A stretch of 12,271 nucleotides of DNA from an uncultured Lachnospiraceae bacterium. Lineage in GTDB: Bacteria > Bacillota > Clostridia > Lachnospirales > Lachnospiraceae. Position 1 is the stretch's first letter. Each line of letters opens with the position of its first letter. Below, one piece after another: positions 1 through 6,939 of the stretch. The position numbers and the translations under genes were made by a program. The stretch is taken from the NCBI GenBank assembly GCA_947628025.1, contig CANQYH010000073.1:1-12271 (forward strand), in the 5' to 3' direction. A model generated the notes under the pieces. The model did no database searches, was not told the DNA's origin, and saw nothing but the letters and a program-made list of their open reading frames with translations.

Positions 1-877
1 GGTACAGGGAGATCATCGGAAACAGGCTGACCATACTGAGCAGAAGACCGGTCATACTTTCCGGCTCCATCCCCAGGCGCCGTCCCAGACAGGTAAACGG
101 TTTTTTTAAACGCCTCTGTAAGAACTCCGCGGCGGGCAGGCTCCCTAAAAGCACGATGCCGATCGAAACGACCACCGCCATCGCGTCTTCCAGCGGCGCC
201 ATACCGGGCACCGGATTCCAGCCGCACATAGACTCCACCGCCGCCAGCACAAGGCCCGCCGTGATCAGTACGCGCAGTCCCTCCGCAAACGCGCAGAAGC
301 CGCGGACCATTTTCTCCGGAATTTTCCACAGACCGGCAAGCAGCAGAAGCGCCAGCAAAAGCACGGGAATATTCTGATGGAGGCAGACAACTGGCGAAAG
401 TCCGGCCAGAATTCCTCCCGCGATCAGTCCCACCGGCATCGTGACCAGACCATACATAACGCCCCTGGCAAAAAGTCCCTGTTCTTCTTTCCGGACCATC
501 CCCATGCCTACCGGGATCGTAAATACGACCGTGCAACCAAATACAGATGAGACGACGATTCCCGCGTAGCGGCCGATCAGCGGGTCCGCCGCCAGCTCTT
601 CCGCCATCTGGTAACCGCCCATATCGATCGCCAGCAGGCTGCCGAACATCGCGGGATCCACGCCGATCGCGCAGTATAATGGGATCACCGCACGCCCCAG
701 GACATCCGCCAGCACGGGCGTCAGGCAGATCATGCCTGCCATAGACAAGGCGCTGGGGCCAAGCAGAGCGAACCCCTCCTCAAACTTGGCCCCATATCCG
801 TATTTATTATGCAGGATCCGGTCGGCTCCGCCCAAAACCGCTCCTGCCGCCATGATCAGCATGAGTATCCGATTCAT
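1..877 (-). CDS. eutH: Ethanolamine permease EutH, C-terminus outside window
   Basis: The minus strand is open from an ATG at 877 to the window edge, giving 292 codons with no stop; the family is usually about 370-410 residues, so the last quarter is missing. The protein is strongly hydrophobic with many membrane segments. EutH-like landmarks are FEEGF (residues 32-36), a TPVLADVLG stretch (53-61), AIDMGGY (83-89), VFTIPVGMG (118-126) and IPEKM (186-190), all at the spacing I recall from E. coli EutH. EutH members carry ethanolamine across the cytoplasmic membrane for use as a carbon and nitrogen source. AAAGGG lies about 8 bases before the ATG, inside the end of the upstream peptidase gene, and the two genes are 4 bases apart, so they are probably co-transcribed. 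No other eut gene is visible; the partners could lie beyond the edge or elsewhere. Family assignment is firm; the substrate is inferred. Confidence 0.87.
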   Translation of the reverse strand, partial: MNRILMLIMAAGAVLGGADRILHNKYGYGAKFEEGFALLGPSALSMAGMICLTPVLADVLGRAVIPLYCAIGVDPAMFGSLLAIDMGGYQMAEELAADPLIGRYAGIVVSSVFGCTVVFTIPVGMGMVRKEEQGLFARGVMYGLVTMPVGLIAGGILAGLSPVVCLHQNIPVLLLALLLLAGLWKIPEKMVRGFCAFAEGLRVLITAGLVLAAVESMCGWNPVPGMAPLEDAMAVVVSIGIVLLGSLPAAEFLQRRLKKPFTCLGRRLGMEPESMTGLLLSMVSLFPMISLY

Positions 878-881
878 TGTC

Positions 882-2129
882 TCAGCCCTTTCGCATCGTG
901 TCTTCGATCTCTTCTATGGTCCGCGGCGTAATGACCGAAAGATTCTCGCAGCCGTCCTCCGTCACGAGACAGTTGTCCTCCAGCCGGAAACCGATCCCCC
1001 ATTCTTCGTGATAGATGCCGATATCCACGCAGAAAACCATGCCGGGCGCGATCTTCTCCGGCGTCTCCACCACATCGTGTACGTCAAAGCCCACATGATG
1101 AGCGCCGCCATGCCACATATAGGTCCCGATCTCCTCTGTGCTCTTCAATACGCCTGCCTCCTGAAGCATAAGCGCATTGTAGCGCCGGGCTTCCCGGTCC
1201 ACCTCCGCCATGGGCATCCCGGGTTTGATCACGCGGAACATATGGTTCGACGTGTTCAGCGCACATTCGTACAAAAGTCTCTGCTTTTCGTTATAGCGGC
1301 CGTTGCAGGGCCAGCCTCTGGACACGTCGTTCATCAGATTGTCGTACCAGGCGCCCACGTCGTTCAGCACCATGTCCCCGTCGTGGGCCTGCCCTTTATA
1401 GGAATAATAGTGGATGCAGAAATTATTTTTCCCCGTGGAAATGATCGAGGGGAACGCGGGACCCTGCGGCCCGTACTGCCCCAGCGTATAATCGAAAACC
1501 GCCTTATATTGATACTCATACATGCCGGGACGGGACGCTTTCATCATCGCGACGATACCGTCCCTCGTGATCTTTTCCGCTTCTCTCATGGCCGCGATCT
1601 CGCAGGGCTGCTTGATCGTGCGCAGACGGCGGATGATCCGGTTGGCGTTCTCGATCCGCAGGAACGGATAATCGCTGGCGACGCGCCGGAGAAATGCGTG
1701 CGCCGGCCGGTCCCTGTCCTCCGGATGGGCGCGGTACAGATCCAGATAGAGATTTTCATAATTTCCTGAAACTGCCAGGCTGTGGAACTCCGCTGCAAAA
1801 TCCCCCGAAAAGCCCACTTGGGCGATCCCGGAACGATCCGCCGCCTCCGCCGGTTTGATCCGCGCGCCCGTCCAGCGCTCTTTCATGGGATCCGGCGGCA
1901 GGATATATACTTTCTCCTGTACCTGCGTCCCCGTGTCCTTACGGGCGACCAGGATGAATTCTTTAGCGTCCAGCCCCGTCAGATAGAGGAAATCTCTGTC
2001 CGTATAAAACGGATAAGCCTCATCGTTGGTTTTGCAGACTTCCTCGCCCGAAAACAGCACCAGCAGGGAATGGTCTTTCATCTGTCCGTACATGCGTTCT
2101 CTGTTTCCCTGATAAAATTCTTTCTCCAT
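882..2129 (-). CDS. M24B metallopeptidase, Xaa-Pro aminopeptidase type
   Basis: This 415-residue protein has the two-part layout of Xaa-Pro aminopeptidases: an N-terminal creatinase/AMP_N-like domain (about 1-150) and a C-terminal pita-bread catalytic domain (about 170-410). Such enzymes remove an N-terminal residue that precedes proline, using two metal ions, usually Mn, in the cytoplasm. Expected ligands are visible: D257 in NDVGA, D268 in MNDVSR, H344 within the HGGAHHVGFDVHD block (H340, H344, H351) and E384 in FRLEDN. The fourth ligand, normally Glu in a VEPGxY motif, appears as Asp (D369 in FCVDIGIY), a conservative but notable change. The start is supported by AAGAGG 8 bases upstream. 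The stop lies 4 bases before eutH, so the pair probably forms one transcript. No promoter of good quality was found upstream. Family certain; exact substrate preference unknown. Confidence 0.92.
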   Translation of the reverse strand: MEKEFYQGNRERMYGQMKDHSLLVLFSGEEVCKTNDEAYPFYTDRDFLYLTGLDAKEFILVARKDTGTQVQEKVYILPPDPMKERWTGARIKPAEAADRSGIAQVGFSGDFAAEFHSLAVSGNYENLYLDLYRAHPEDRDRPAHAFLRRVASDYPFLRIENANRIIRRLRTIKQPCEIAAMREAEKITRDGIVAMMKASRPGMYEYQYKAVFDYTLGQYGPQGPAFPSIISTGKNNFCIHYYSYKGQAHDGDMVLNDVGAWYDNLMNDVSRGWPCNGRYNEKQRLLYECALNTSNHMFRVIKPGMPMAEVDREARRYNALMLQEAGVLKSTEEIGTYMWHGGAHHVGFDVHDVVETPEKIAPGMVFCVDIGIYHEEWGIGFRLEDNCLVTEDGCENLSVITPRTIEEIEDTMRKG

Positions 2130-2144
2130 ATGTATGCCTCTTCT

Positions 2145-2163
2145 GTCCTGCAGAAATCAGGAC
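2145..2163 (-). other. Small dyad in peptidase leader
   Basis: GTCCTG at 2145-2150 and CAGGAC at 2158-2163 form a perfect 6-base inverted repeat with a 7-base loop, ending 15 bases before the peptidase ATG and just before its ribosome site. It could be a weak mRNA hairpin, or a chance dyad. There is no U-run, so it is not a terminator. Confidence 0.3.
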
Positions 2164-2265
2164 CTTATATTTCATTATGATTCAAACATCCCGTCTCCCT
2201 TGACCGCGCCAGCCATAGCCACAGTAAAACCGCCGCATTCTTCCCCGCCCAGGTTTACACGCCAA

Positions 2266-2299
2266 ACCGGCGGCCGCTCTCAAAAACGCAGCCGCCGGT
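2266..2299 (-). terminator. Strong stem-loop after htrA, possible terminator
   Basis: ACCGGCGGC at 2266-2274 pairs perfectly with GCCGCCGGT at 2291-2299; after one mismatch two more pairs form (2276-2277 with 2288-2289), leaving a 10-base loop. It begins about 29 bases past the htrA stop on the minus strand and is followed on that strand only by a short TTT run, so intrinsic termination would be weak. It is the main feature of the roughly 200-base gap between htrA and the M24 peptidase gene. Its stability is clear; terminator function is inferred. Confidence 0.5.
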
Positions 2300-2327
2300 C
2301 CAAAACCGCACAAATCCTGCCGCAGCT

Positions 2328-3617
2328 TTACATGACGGAAATTCCTCTGGGCAGGCTCTCAAAAAATGACGGCTCCGATTGAGACTCCGCAATAGGAAGC
2401 GCCGGCATCTGCCTCCGCTCCGGCGTGACCGTCAGCTCCATCGTCTGACCCTCGCGGTAGACCGTAAGCGTCAGACTCTCACCATCCGCCGTATTGTAAA
2501 GGGCATCGCGCAGGCCGCTGCTTCCGGTAATCGCCGCGCCATTTACCCGCATGATCACATCGTTTACCAGCAGACCGGCCGTCTCCGCGGGACTGCCTGG
2601 TTCGACGCTCTGCACGGCGGCCCCGAAAAGGCCGTACCGCCGGTATTCCATTCCAAGATCCAGCAGGGATACGCCGATATAGGGCTTTTCCACCGTACCA
2701 GTTTCAATGATGCTGGCGATGGCTTTCCGGACAGCATTTATGGGGATCGCAAAGCCAATGTTATCGATCGACGCCTCGCCGGAAGAACCGCTGCCGGAAT
2801 ATTTCGCGTTGGTGATGCCGATGACCTGTCCGTACATATTAAACAGCGCGCCGCCGGAATTGCCTGCATTGATCGCGCAGTCCGTCTGAATCAGGTTCAT
2901 CGCGAGGTTATTGATCGTCACTTCCCGGTTAAGGGCGCTGACGATCCCGGATGTGATCGAAAACGTAAGCTCTCCCAGCGGATTGCCGATAGCGACCACG
3001 CCGTCTCCCACCTGCGTCGCATCGGAATCGCCGACCAGCACCGGCGTCAGGCCGACGGCTTCGATCTTCAATATGGCCAGATCCAGGCTGTCGTCGTAAC
3101 CTATTAGTACGGCATCATATGCCGAATCGTCATAGGTTGTCACTTTGATGGAGCTGGCATCCTCGATCACATGATAATTCGTGGCAATGTAGCCGTCCTG
3201 CGTGAGTATAAACCCGGAGCCCGATGCGGCCGCCGTCGTCTGGTAACCAAAGTAATTGGTAGTGACCGACGTGGTAATGCCCACCGTAGAATTGACATTG
3301 GCGGCATAGATCTCGGTCGCCGTCATCTGGCCGTCCGTACCAGCGTAAACGACATTCACCGCAGCCGCTCCTCCCTGTCTTTCCGGAGCGGACGCGAATC
3401 CTTTCACATCCGACGCGGCGGTACTCGCCTGCCTCTCTGTAAAAGCGCCGGTGTAAAAAGCGAAGCTCCCTGCCCCCGCAAAACCGCCCAAGAGCGAGCA
3501 GCACAGGGCCAGCGCAACGACGCTTCCCGTATTCATGCCACGGGCTTTCTCCTGGCGTACCTGACGCGGATCGGAACCGCCGTCATACTCTTCGTGAAAC
3601 TGTGAATTTGTGAACAT
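2328..3617 (-). CDS. HtrA/DegP-like membrane-anchored serine protease with one PDZ domain
   Basis: The protein is 429 residues from the ATG at 3617. A short cytoplasmic N-terminus (1-27) is followed by one hydrophobic anchor (about 28-55), a low-complexity linker, a trypsin-like domain (about 100-300) and one PDZ domain (about 312-400). The catalytic triad is visible: His149 in TNYHVIED, Asp179 in DSLDLAILKIE and Ser254 in GNSGGALFN. Such proteins degrade or refold misfolded proteins at the outer face of the membrane. An in-frame ATG 10 codons upstream (3647) was not chosen because its purine run touches the codon, whereas AAGGAG at 3627-3632 sits 9 bases before 3617. A promoter is predicted at 3884-3912, giving a leader of about 260 bases. 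No CIRCE or CtsR operator was seen. A stem-loop follows the stop. Confidence 0.94.
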   Translation of the reverse strand: MFTNSQFHEEYDGGSDPRQVRQEKARGMNTGSVVALALCCSLLGGFAGAGSFAFYTGAFTERQASTAASDVKGFASAPERQGGAAAVNVVYAGTDGQMTATEIYAANVNSTVGITTSVTTNYFGYQTTAAASGSGFILTQDGYIATNYHVIEDASSIKVTTYDDSAYDAVLIGYDDSLDLAILKIEAVGLTPVLVGDSDATQVGDGVVAIGNPLGELTFSITSGIVSALNREVTINNLAMNLIQTDCAINAGNSGGALFNMYGQVIGITNAKYSGSGSSGEASIDNIGFAIPINAVRKAIASIIETGTVEKPYIGVSLLDLGMEYRRYGLFGAAVQSVEPGSPAETAGLLVNDVIMRVNGAAITGSSGLRDALYNTADGESLTLTVYREGQTMELTVTPERRQMPALPIAESQSEPSFFESLPRGISVM

Positions 3618-3626
3618 GACAACACA

Positions 3627-3632
3627 CTCCTT
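3627..3632 (-). promoter_or_regulatory. Ribosome binding site that fixes the htrA start
   Basis: AAGGAG (extended to AAAAGGAG) lies 9 bases before the ATG at 3617. It supports this start over the in-frame ATG at 3647, which has only AAAGG directly touching the codon. Confidence 0.75.
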
Positions 3633-3830
3633 TTCAATGGATTCCATCCTTTTATTTCTCGCCGGGTCAGCGATCCGGCCTCCGCAGAAACGAGCAGAAA
3701 CGCTGGCCTCCGCCCTCCAGACAGCCCGGACTAAGAAGCGTCCGATGCCGGCTTTCCCTGCAGGCGGCCCGGCCCAGACTCGCGCCCCGCCGTCTTTCCG
3801 CAGCAGCCGCAGCCCGCCGTTTCCCGGCTG

Positions 3831-3876
3831 AAATCGAAGTTATCGCCGTTCTCCCATGTCTCTATTTCTTCGATTT
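3831..3876. repeat. Perfect 9-base inverted repeat at start of htrA leader
   Basis: AAATCGAAG at 3831-3839 and CTTCGATTT at 3868-3876 are exact inverted copies separated by 28 bases. With the predicted minus-strand promoter (-10 at 3884-3889), transcription would begin at about 3877, so the dyad would occupy the very 5' end of the htrA mRNA or lie at an operator position. The sequence is real; the role is inferred. It resembles neither CIRCE nor CtsR sites. Confidence 0.5.
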
Positions 3877-3883
3877 ACCGTCT

Positions 3884-3912
3884 ATCATACCACAAAAAAA
3901 CGCGGCTTTCCA
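3884..3912 (-). promoter_or_regulatory. Predicted housekeeping promoter for htrA
   Basis: Read on the minus strand: -35 TGGAAA (3907-3912, 4 of 6 consensus), a spacer of exactly 17 bases, and -10 TATGAT (3884-3889, 5 of 6). The spacer holds a run of seven T. The match is fair rather than strong. It lies about 265 bases upstream of the htrA ATG with no other minus-strand gene in between. Confidence 0.5.
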
Positions 3913-4184
3913 GTCATGTTATCATACTTATCACCGCATTTTCTTCCGTAATTTTCTTCGAAATGCACGGCTGGCCAGATGGGGAACGTGCTCTCTGGAC
4001 TGCCGCCGGAATATACGGCCCGTGTAATAAAAAGCTTTTGAAACGGCAGGCTCTGCGGCCGCTCGCAGGTACGAACTTGAGATCTATCCTGCACTGAACG
4101 AAGCTCCGTCACTTTGCCCGCCGCCATATTTAAACCGAATTCGAAATGACTGGTCCTCTGATCATCCGGGTACGAACCGCCGCG

Positions 4185-4871
4185 CTAACCACTCCGCCCC
4201 GCGATCCAGGCGATCCCTTTGGCCAGCCGTTTCATCGGGTCTGCAAAATGCCCGCCCGCGTTCCATTCCAGAACGCAGTTTTTTACTTGAGGATCCCGCC
4301 GCAGCAGGACTTCCTGACGCCGCGTGCAGTCCCCCACCCGCGCCATCCTGGGATTCCTGGTTCTCTCTTCTTTGCCGCCGAGACTTAAATATACGTCTGA
4401 CGGCGCTTTGACAAAATGGCTGGCCGCGTATTCGTCCCAGCCGTCCAGCCAGAGAGAACCGGAACAGCAGACCGCGCCCTGAAAACAGTCCGCCTCGTAC
4501 AGTCCCCACAGTGCAAAAAGCCCGGCGAGGGAATAACCTGTCAGATAAAACCGGCTCCTGTCCGGCAGCTCTTCCCGCAGCCGCGGCAGGAACGATTCCT
4601 GGAGCCATTGCAGCGTATCCGCTCCTCTCCCCGCAAAGCATCCGTCTCCCATCGCTGCGGGCGCTTCCCACGGCGACAGATCGCGATCCCAATCCTCCAC
4701 CGGATAAGCTGCGACCGCATAACCGCCGTCCGGAATCGTCTGGCGCAAGGCGGTTTCCAGATCCCCCAGCTCTTCTTCTCCCGGATAAAAAGCCCAGAGA
4801 AATACGGGCCCGCCGCTGCCCTGCTCCAAAAAACGGCATATTCTTCCTGCTGTTTCCGATCGTCTCCACAT
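4185..4871 (-). CDS. Alpha/beta hydrolase, esterase-D/Fes-like putative esterase
   Basis: A protein of about 228 residues with an alpha/beta-hydrolase layout. The nucleophile elbow is GYSLAG (Ser114 from this start); a likely acid residue is in the following LSLGGKEERTRN stretch, resembling the SLGDKE motif of esterase-D/Fes-like proteins; and the catalytic His is probably His208 in NAGGHF. There is no signal peptide, so it should be cytoplasmic. The open frame also has an ATG two codons earlier (4877), but GGAG sits 7 bases before 4871 and only 1 base before 4877, so 4871 is preferred. The longer alternative frame to 4914 is a different reading frame without these motifs. It lies 131 bases downstream of another hydrolase gene in the same direction and may share its transcript. 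The natural ester substrate cannot be told from sequence. Confidence 0.82.
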   Translation of the reverse strand: MWRRSETAGRICRFLEQGSGGPVFLWAFYPGEEELGDLETALRQTIPDGGYAVAAYPVEDWDRDLSPWEAPAAMGDGCFAGRGADTLQWLQESFLPRLREELPDRSRFYLTGYSLAGLFALWGLYEADCFQGAVCCSGSLWLDGWDEYAASHFVKAPSDVYLSLGGKEERTRNPRMARVGDCTRRQEVLLRRDPQVKNCVLEWNAGGHFADPMKRLAKGIAWIAGRSG

Positions 4872-4966
4872 TCTCATTCTCCCCCCCGGATCCTTTTTCC
4901 TGTCCGCCGGACACGCCCGCCGATGACGGTCATCCGCTGGCCGGGTTCTCCCTCTCTCTATCCTGC

Positions 4967-5085
4967 TGACTGTTCTGTCCTACCGACAGTTCCGCCCTGC
5001 CACATGTTCTACCTTACTGTTCGTTTTATCCCGCTGCCTGTTTTGTCCCGCTGTCTATTCTGCCTTGCCGACGGTTCTGCCCGGC
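4967..5085. repeat. Seven tandem copies of a degenerate 17-base unit
   Basis: Contiguous 17-base units start at 4967, 4984, 5001, 5018, 5035, 5052 and 5069. On the plus strand they approximate TGNCTGTTCTGTCCTGC, with a nearly fixed GTTCTG/GTTTTG core and a CC(C/T)NGC end. Units differ at several positions each, so the array is old or under weak constraint. A weaker eighth copy may precede it (4950-4966). The array spans the last 25 codons of the hydrolase gene ending at 5009 and continues into the gap before the esterase gene. Because 17 is not a multiple of 3, each unit is read in a different frame. Confidence 0.75.
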
Positions 5086-5995
5086 TGCCAAGCGGACTCT
5101 CACGGCAGTTCACCTGCTCCGCCCGATAATGCTCCGCCGCGTACAGATAATTTTTCTCAAACTTCTCCGCCGCTTTCCGGCTGATCCTACGAAAAGGCAG
5201 CAGCATATCGAACGCATGCACGCCCGTTTCATAAATATCCAGCTTTGCCTCTGCCCCGGCGGCCCTTAAATGATCGATGTATTCCACCGTCTCGCAGAAA
5301 AACGGCTCTCTTGTCCCCACGAACGTATACGCCGGAGGAAGTCCCGCATAATCGGTCTGTCTCGCCGGGGCAGCGTAAACCGGTACTTCCCGCCCCCGCA
5401 GCCTGCCCAGATAGGCGCTCCAGCCCATATGGTTCAGCCTCGTGTTCCAGACAAGACCGTGATGATCGCACGAGGACGGCGTATCCCGGTCGTCCATCAT
5501 CGGATAAAGCGGCATCTGAAACGCGATACGAACTTCATCCCGGTCCCGTGCCAGCATACAGAGAGCAGCCGTCAGTCCTCCCCCGGCGCTCTCGCCTCCC
5601 ACCATGATCCGGCCGCTGTCTATGCCCAATTCCTCCGCATGTTCTTTGAGATATAGGAGCGCGGCATAGCAGTCCTCCAGAGCCGCGGGATACGGCGCTT
5701 CTCCGGCCAGCCGGTACTCCAGCGTCACGACGACCGCGCCGTATTTCCAGACGAGAGGAAGCGCCCGCGACATATAGATCATGCGAGCCATTCCCGTGAC
5801 ATAGCCGCCGCCATGGATCCAGAGGATCCCCGGCGGGCGGTCCGGCATCGCAGCTTTCGGGGACGCGGCTTCACATAAAAAAACGTTCCTCGGCCGAAAC
5901 ACAAGCAGCTCCATCTCATGACCTGCAGTCTCATGACCCGGAACATATATCTTCCGGCTCTCCGCCGTATAACATTTACGAAACAGACCGATCAT
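5009..5995 (-). CDS. HSL-family alpha/beta hydrolase (carboxylesterase)
   Basis: A 328-residue cytoplasmic hydrolase. The oxyanion motif HGGGY is at 61-65, the nucleophile elbow GGESAGG places Ser136, and the catalytic His is His260 in TGVHAF. The acid residue, usually Asp in a GxxDP-type motif, appears as Glu230 in GTREPFF. Members of this family cleave short- to medium-chain esters. The ATG at 5995 has GGAGG 5 bases upstream. The fold should end near residue 295; the last 25 residues or so are basic, low in complexity and encoded by the 17-base repeat array, so the natural C-terminus was probably replaced or extended. A ten-codon frame sits just before the ribosome site. It probably shares a transcript with the second hydrolase downstream. 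Family assignment strong, substrate unknown. Confidence 0.9.
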   Translation of the reverse strand: MIGLFRKCYTAESRKIYVPGHETAGHEMELLVFRPRNVFLCEAASPKAAMPDRPPGILWIHGGGYVTGMARMIYMSRALPLVWKYGAVVVTLEYRLAGEAPYPAALEDCYAALLYLKEHAEELGIDSGRIMVGGESAGGGLTAALCMLARDRDEVRIAFQMPLYPMMDDRDTPSSCDHHGLVWNTRLNHMGWSAYLGRLRGREVPVYAAPARQTDYAGLPPAYTFVGTREPFFCETVEYIDHLRAAGAEAKLDIYETGVHAFDMLLPFRRISRKAAEKFEKNYLYAAEHYRAEQVNCRESPLGSRAEPSARQNRQRDKTGSGIKRTVR

Positions 5996-5997
5996 TT

Positions 5998-6030
5998 TTA
6001 CCTCCGCCAGACCCCGTCAGGCTTTTTCAT
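5998..6030 (-). other. Possible ten-codon leader peptide before the hydrolase
   Basis: An ATG at 6030 opens a ten-codon frame (MKKPDGVWRR) ending in TAA at 5998-6000, just after the GGAGG of the hydrolase gene and 2 bases before its ATG. It has a purine-rich stretch (AGGAAAAAGGA) directly upstream. The arrangement would allow translational coupling, but such a short frame may be chance. Confidence 0.25.
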
Positions 6031-6114
6031 TCCTTTTTCCTCACGATCAATTTTCCGCAAGAGACAGGCCGCCGCCGCATAAACTATCTGCGAATAACAG
6101 AAAGAGACCGCTCC

Positions 6115-6318
6115 ATGAACCGTTCGCTGACCTGCTGTTTATGGAAAGACCGCTTTTCCACCGAATCAGAATACGAAAATACCAAAAAGCGGCTGCAATC
6201 TTTGGGATACCGGGTCGTAACCTATATACCCGGCTCGTCGGAAAAGGATATGCTGGATTATTTCAGGTTACTGCTTGAGATCCCGGATCCGCCTCATTCC
6301 GCCCACCCGCCCTGCTGA
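6115..6318 (+). CDS. Small protein of unknown function
   Basis: A 67-residue plus-strand frame. The first 50 residues look like a real small protein: an amphipathic charged helix (about 17-31, with EYENTKKRLQSLGY) followed by a short strand RVVTYIPG and a second helix. The end is proline-rich and less convincing. A weak AAAGAG lies 8 bases before the ATG; no clear promoter is visible. It is divergent from the HSL-type hydrolase (120-base gap) and converges on the 157-residue unknown gene. I do not recognise the family. It could be a shadow frame, but codon use and composition favour a gene. Confidence 0.5.
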   Translation: MNRSLTCCLWKDRFSTESEYENTKKRLQSLGYRVVTYIPGSSEKDMLDYFRLLLEIPDPPHSAHPPC

Positions 6319-6394
6319 GCTGCGGCGCGAAACTCCCGTATTCCCCCGCCATTCTTTTACCGGGTTTCCAGCATGCCGCGTCATACGTTCTCAG

Positions 6395-6868
6395 CTATTG
6401 CCGCTCCGCAAACGGCGTAACCAAACGTCCCTGCTTGTCCATCTTCGCAGACAGAACGATCTCTTCATCATTCTCCATGCCAAAGCCATCGTCGTCCATC
6501 CAATACATTCCATCTGGCTGCACCGTCCAGATCAGCTCCGCCAGCCCATCCTCCCCAAACGGCATACAGTCAATCATAAACCGGACGATCGGAACAAACG
6601 GAAGTGTCAGCTCCTTTTCCCACTTTCCATGCTCCACGCCGGGGAACGCCAGAAACCTGCCGTTTTTATCCGTGATCTGCCGGACTTTCTTCCCGTCCTT
6701 ATAAAAAATGAGATCCACTTTGTGATAACCGCCGAATCCGTTTTCCACCTCCTCGTACTCCATATAACAATTCTCTCCCATATCTTCCCGGAGGCGTGCT
6801 TTCTCCCCACGTTTCCGGCCATCCCGAACATTTTTCCACATTTTTACAAAACTGTCGATCCGCCCCAC
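6395..6868 (-). CDS. Conserved-looking protein of unknown function, GTG start
   Basis: A 157-residue soluble protein with a basic N-terminus (1-30, VKMWKNVRDGRKRGEK) and an acidic, aromatic-rich remainder (MYWMDDDGFGMENDEE near the end). No signal peptide or membrane segment is present and I do not recognise the family. The start codon is GTG at 6868, chosen because AAGGAGG (6875-6881) sits 6 bases before it. A strong promoter lies about 70 bases upstream, so the gene is transcribed alone on the minus strand. This signal set makes it a real gene despite the unknown function. Alternating charged strands (YHKVDLIFYKDGKKVRQI) suggest a small beta-rich fold. Confidence 0.8.
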   Translation of the reverse strand: MGRIDSFVKMWKNVRDGRKRGEKARLREDMGENCYMEYEEVENGFGGYHKVDLIFYKDGKKVRQITDKNGRFLAFPGVEHGKWEKELTLPFVPIVRFMIDCMPFGEDGLAELIWTVQPDGMYWMDDDGFGMENDEEIVLSAKMDKQGRLVTPFAERQ

Positions 6869-6874
6869 TTCTTA

Positions 6875-6881
6875 CCTCCTT
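6875..6881 (-). promoter_or_regulatory. Ribosome binding site for the GTG-start gene
   Basis: AAGGAGG with a 6-base spacer before the GTG at 6868; this near-perfect Shine-Dalgarno decides the non-ATG start. Confidence 0.75.
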
Positions 6882-6939
6882 CTCGCCGCGTTTTCCGGTA
6901 CTTCCGCGCGATAAAAACTTTTTCGGATATCTTGTCATG

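Larger units (their letters stand above)
3618..4184. other. 567-base gap between htrA and the esterase gene
   Basis: The gap holds the htrA ribosome site, the 9-base dyad and the predicted htrA promoter. A minus-strand open frame of 80 codons (3885-4127) is present but has no ribosome site, overlaps the predicted promoter and has no recognisable protein features, so it was not called as a gene. No clear terminator for the upstream esterase gene was found. Confidence 0.6.

Noticed and set aside
732..1769. Long plus-strand open frame of 345 codons
   Set aside because: It is antisense to the M24 peptidase and eutH genes, which have clear family motifs and ribosome sites; the product has no recognisable features.
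2379..3107. Plus-strand open frame of 242 codons
   Set aside because: Antisense to htrA, with an arginine/histidine-rich low-quality product; explained by GC-rich codon use on the other strand.
3885..4127. Minus-strand 80-codon frame before htrA
   Set aside because: No ribosome site, overlap with the predicted htrA promoter and no protein-like domain pattern.
4162..4914. Minus-strand 250-codon frame overlapping the esterase
   Set aside because: It is in another frame and rich in Gly/Arg/Ser; the GYSLAG and SLGGKE motifs lie in the 4185-4871 frame.
4967..5085. CRISPR-like array at the 17-base repeats
   Set aside because: Units are directly adjacent without spacers and too diverged.
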